The notes under the pieces: generated by a model
What the model saw: only the letters and a program-made list of their open reading frames with translations
The model's database searches: none
Told to the model about the DNA's origin: nothing
In this document: positions 6,219 to 6,629 of the stretch, in pieces
Position numbering within the stretch: the stretch's first letter is position 1
Layout: each line of letters opens with the position of its first letter
Program-made: the position numbers and the translations under genes
NCBI GenBank assembly: GCA_020696915.1
Contig: JAJFMR010000162.1
Span: 1-6,629, forward strand
Source of the DNA: Rhizobiaceae bacterium
GTDB taxonomy: Bacteria > Pseudomonadota > Alphaproteobacteria > Rhizobiales > Rhizobiaceae
Direction: 5' to 3'
DNA length: 6,629 bases

Positions 6219-6629
6219 TAATCGCCCGCGATCGGACAAACCCGGAAACAGAGCGGAACTCTCGCGGCGGCGAACATGCAGCAATCCTTGTTCGCCTGCG
6301 TGGGGAAGTCAAGCAGCCGCGCTCACTCTCGATGCCTCGCATGGTGGCGCTCGGCGCGCGGCATTCCGATTGCTCCACACGTAAAGGCTCGGTCATCCGA
6401 TATCCTGCCTGCGCTCAACCCTGGTGAAGATCAGGTTCATCCGAACGGGCGCCGCGCTCCGGCTGTTGACGAAACGACCGGCCCATGTCTGGATGACGCC
6501 ATCTTGCGTGCAGCGCACGTGCAAGCTCTCGCGGAGCAGTCCGATCCCGCCACTCGACGAACGATGAACACCGGGATCGAGCGTTCGGGGAAGGCATCTC
6601 GCAGCAAAGCCAGTTTTCTCCCGACGAGG

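Larger units (their letters stand above)
6069..6629. other. 561 bases without a recognisable gene, running to the right edge
   Basis: The first part (6069 to about 6300) should contain the rnk promoter. CTTGAC occurs on the minus strand at 6313 to 6308, but 18 bases further on there is only AAGGAT, which matches TATAAT at 3 of 6 positions. A strong inverted repeat sits at 6177-6218. From about 6276 on, several frames are open to the edge. A plus-strand frame runs from ATG 6276 (MQQSLFACVGK...) without a stop. One minus-strand frame ends at a TGA at 6395 to 6393 (..MNLIFTRVERRQDIG), and another ends at 6437. None resembles a family I know and their codon use does not pick a winner. This may be non-coding, or the end of an unrecognised or broken gene. 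Confidence 0.5.

Noticed and set aside
6069..6284. Extension of rnk upstream to a TTG at 6284
   Set aside because: The extra 72 residues are arginine-, proline- and serine-rich with no Rnk similarity, and read through the GC-rich hairpin. The ATG at 6068 has a ribosome binding site and matches family length.
5845..6396. Minus-strand open frame starting MTEPLRVEQ whose ATG overlaps the TGA of the upstream candidate frame (ATGA)
   Set aside because: The ATGA overlap suggests coupling, but the frame runs into rnk in the wrong frame and has no recognisable content, so chance is likelier.

Overview
The window is GC-rich bacterial chromosome with ordinary housekeeping content. Gene families, codon use and protein style point to an alphaproteobacterium, most likely of the Rhizobiales (Hyphomicrobiales), perhaps Phyllobacteriaceae/Mesorhizobium-like. 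This is inferred from the sequence; no database search was made. I see no tRNA, rRNA, CRISPR array, transposase or phage gene.

Layout from left to right: the first codons of anmK (anhydro-N-acetylmuramate kinase) lie on the minus strand and run off the left edge. A 103-base divergent gap follows, then tyrS (tyrosyl-tRNA synthetase) on the plus strand. Converging on tyrS across 48 bases is a 1169-residue AsmA/YhdP-like inner-membrane protein on the minus strand, which fills about half the window. Only 42 bases separate its start from the divergent plus-strand gene for a one-cysteine Bcp/PrxQ-type peroxiredoxin. Converging on that gene is rnk on the minus strand, encoding a GreA/GreB-like, RNA polymerase-binding regulator. 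The last 561 bases hold no gene I can identify. They contain a strong GC-rich inverted repeat and several competing open frames that reach the right edge, possibly the remains or end of an unrecognised gene.

The genes alternate in direction, so this is a set of single-gene or divergent transcription units, not one operon. The loose themes are cell-envelope upkeep (AnmK in peptidoglycan recycling, the AsmA-like protein in lipid transport to the outer membrane), translation (TyrS), peroxide defence (Bcp) and RNA polymerase/nucleotide regulation (Rnk). The points most worth a second look are the 42-base divergent region, where one palindromic CTATAG could serve both strands and may give the AsmA-like gene a leaderless mRNA; the lone cysteine in the peroxiredoxin; and the unassigned right end.
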